Shown piece by piece: positions 5,588 to 5,678 of a DNA stretch of 5,678 bases. This DNA is from Campylobacteraceae bacterium (lineage in GTDB: Bacteria > Campylobacterota > Campylobacteria > Campylobacterales > Campylobacteraceae), in NCBI GenBank assembly GCA_031259875.1, contig JAIRKW010000124.1, forward strand, positions 1 through 5,678. The letters are read 5' to 3'. The position numbers were made by a program, and so were the translations under genes. The notes beneath the pieces were generated by a model, which ran no database searches, was not told the DNA's origin, and saw nothing but the letters and a program-made list of their open reading frames with translations. Within the stretch, counting starts at the first letter, position 1. Each line of letters begins with the position of its first letter.

Positions 5588-5678
5588 CGCTTTGTTAATT
5601 TATATGTCCCATATTTGTATTGAGGCATTTTTTGCAGCTTGAGAATTTAAAAAAATAAACATATTATGCACTGTCTAA
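5588..5678. other. Right-edge spacer, nothing identified
   Basis: After the stop of the repeat protein I see no strong hairpin with a T-tract and no convincing reading frame. A 20-residue minus-strand stretch beginning with Met is open here but too short to support. Confidence 0.5.

Noticed and set aside
5257..5628. 123-codon minus-strand frame opposite the repeat protein
   Set aside because: It mirrors the C-terminal part of a better-supported gene with signal peptide, repeats and ribosome site; composition looks like an antisense shadow.
5600..5662. 20-residue minus-strand peptide starting MFIFLNSQAAK at the right edge
   Set aside because: Too short, no ribosome site, and the upstream frame is closed by a stop.

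Overview
The window is AT-rich bacterial chromosomal-type DNA holding five recognisable genes or gene ends in two divergent blocks. The A/T-heavy spacers, AAGG(A) ribosome sites, thyA promoter built from a long T-run followed by GG-C-TAAAAT without an obvious -35 box, and ThyA/FolA-type proteins of Gram-negative flavour would fit a Campylobacterota-like (epsilonproteobacterial) organism. The outer-membrane barrel end at the left edge shows that it is Gram-negative. The phylum is an inference, not a sequence match.

Layout: 1-357 (+) is the C-terminal end of an autotransporter-like outer-membrane beta-barrel. A spacer follows with a perfect ATTCCC-N8-GGGAAT palindrome and a second imperfect hairpin. 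From 2890 back to 512, on the minus strand, lie nadM (bifunctional NMN adenylyltransferase/Nudix hydrolase) and then nadV (nicotinamide phosphoribosyltransferase). These two make a complete two-step route nicotinamide -> NMN -> NAD+, with a fused Nudix domain probably acting on ADP-ribose. The 93-base gap between them carries two small hairpins.

The 2891-3199 spacer holds the divergent promoters, a 21-bp inverted repeat overlapping the likely nadM promoter, a probable decayed gene fragment on the minus strand, and one copy of a 16-bp direct repeat whose other copy lies inside the start of thyA. To the right, thyA (3200-3994) and folA (3991-4497) overlap by 4 bases and form the dTMP synthesis/folate recycling pair: ThyA oxidises methylene-tetrahydrofolate to dihydrofolate, and FolA reduces it back. 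A third gene, 25 bases further on (4523-5587), encodes a probably exported protein with five 43-residue TPR-like repeats and an unrecognised C-terminal domain. The last 91 bases hold nothing I can name.

The most interesting points are the NAD salvage pair, which has the same composition as the phage NAD-reconstitution pathway NARP2; unusual residues in the Nudix box of NadM and in the nicotinamide pocket of NadV; the possible operator at nadM; the gene relic beside it; and the 43-residue repeat protein in what looks like the thyA-folA operon. I see no clear evidence of a wholly new system.
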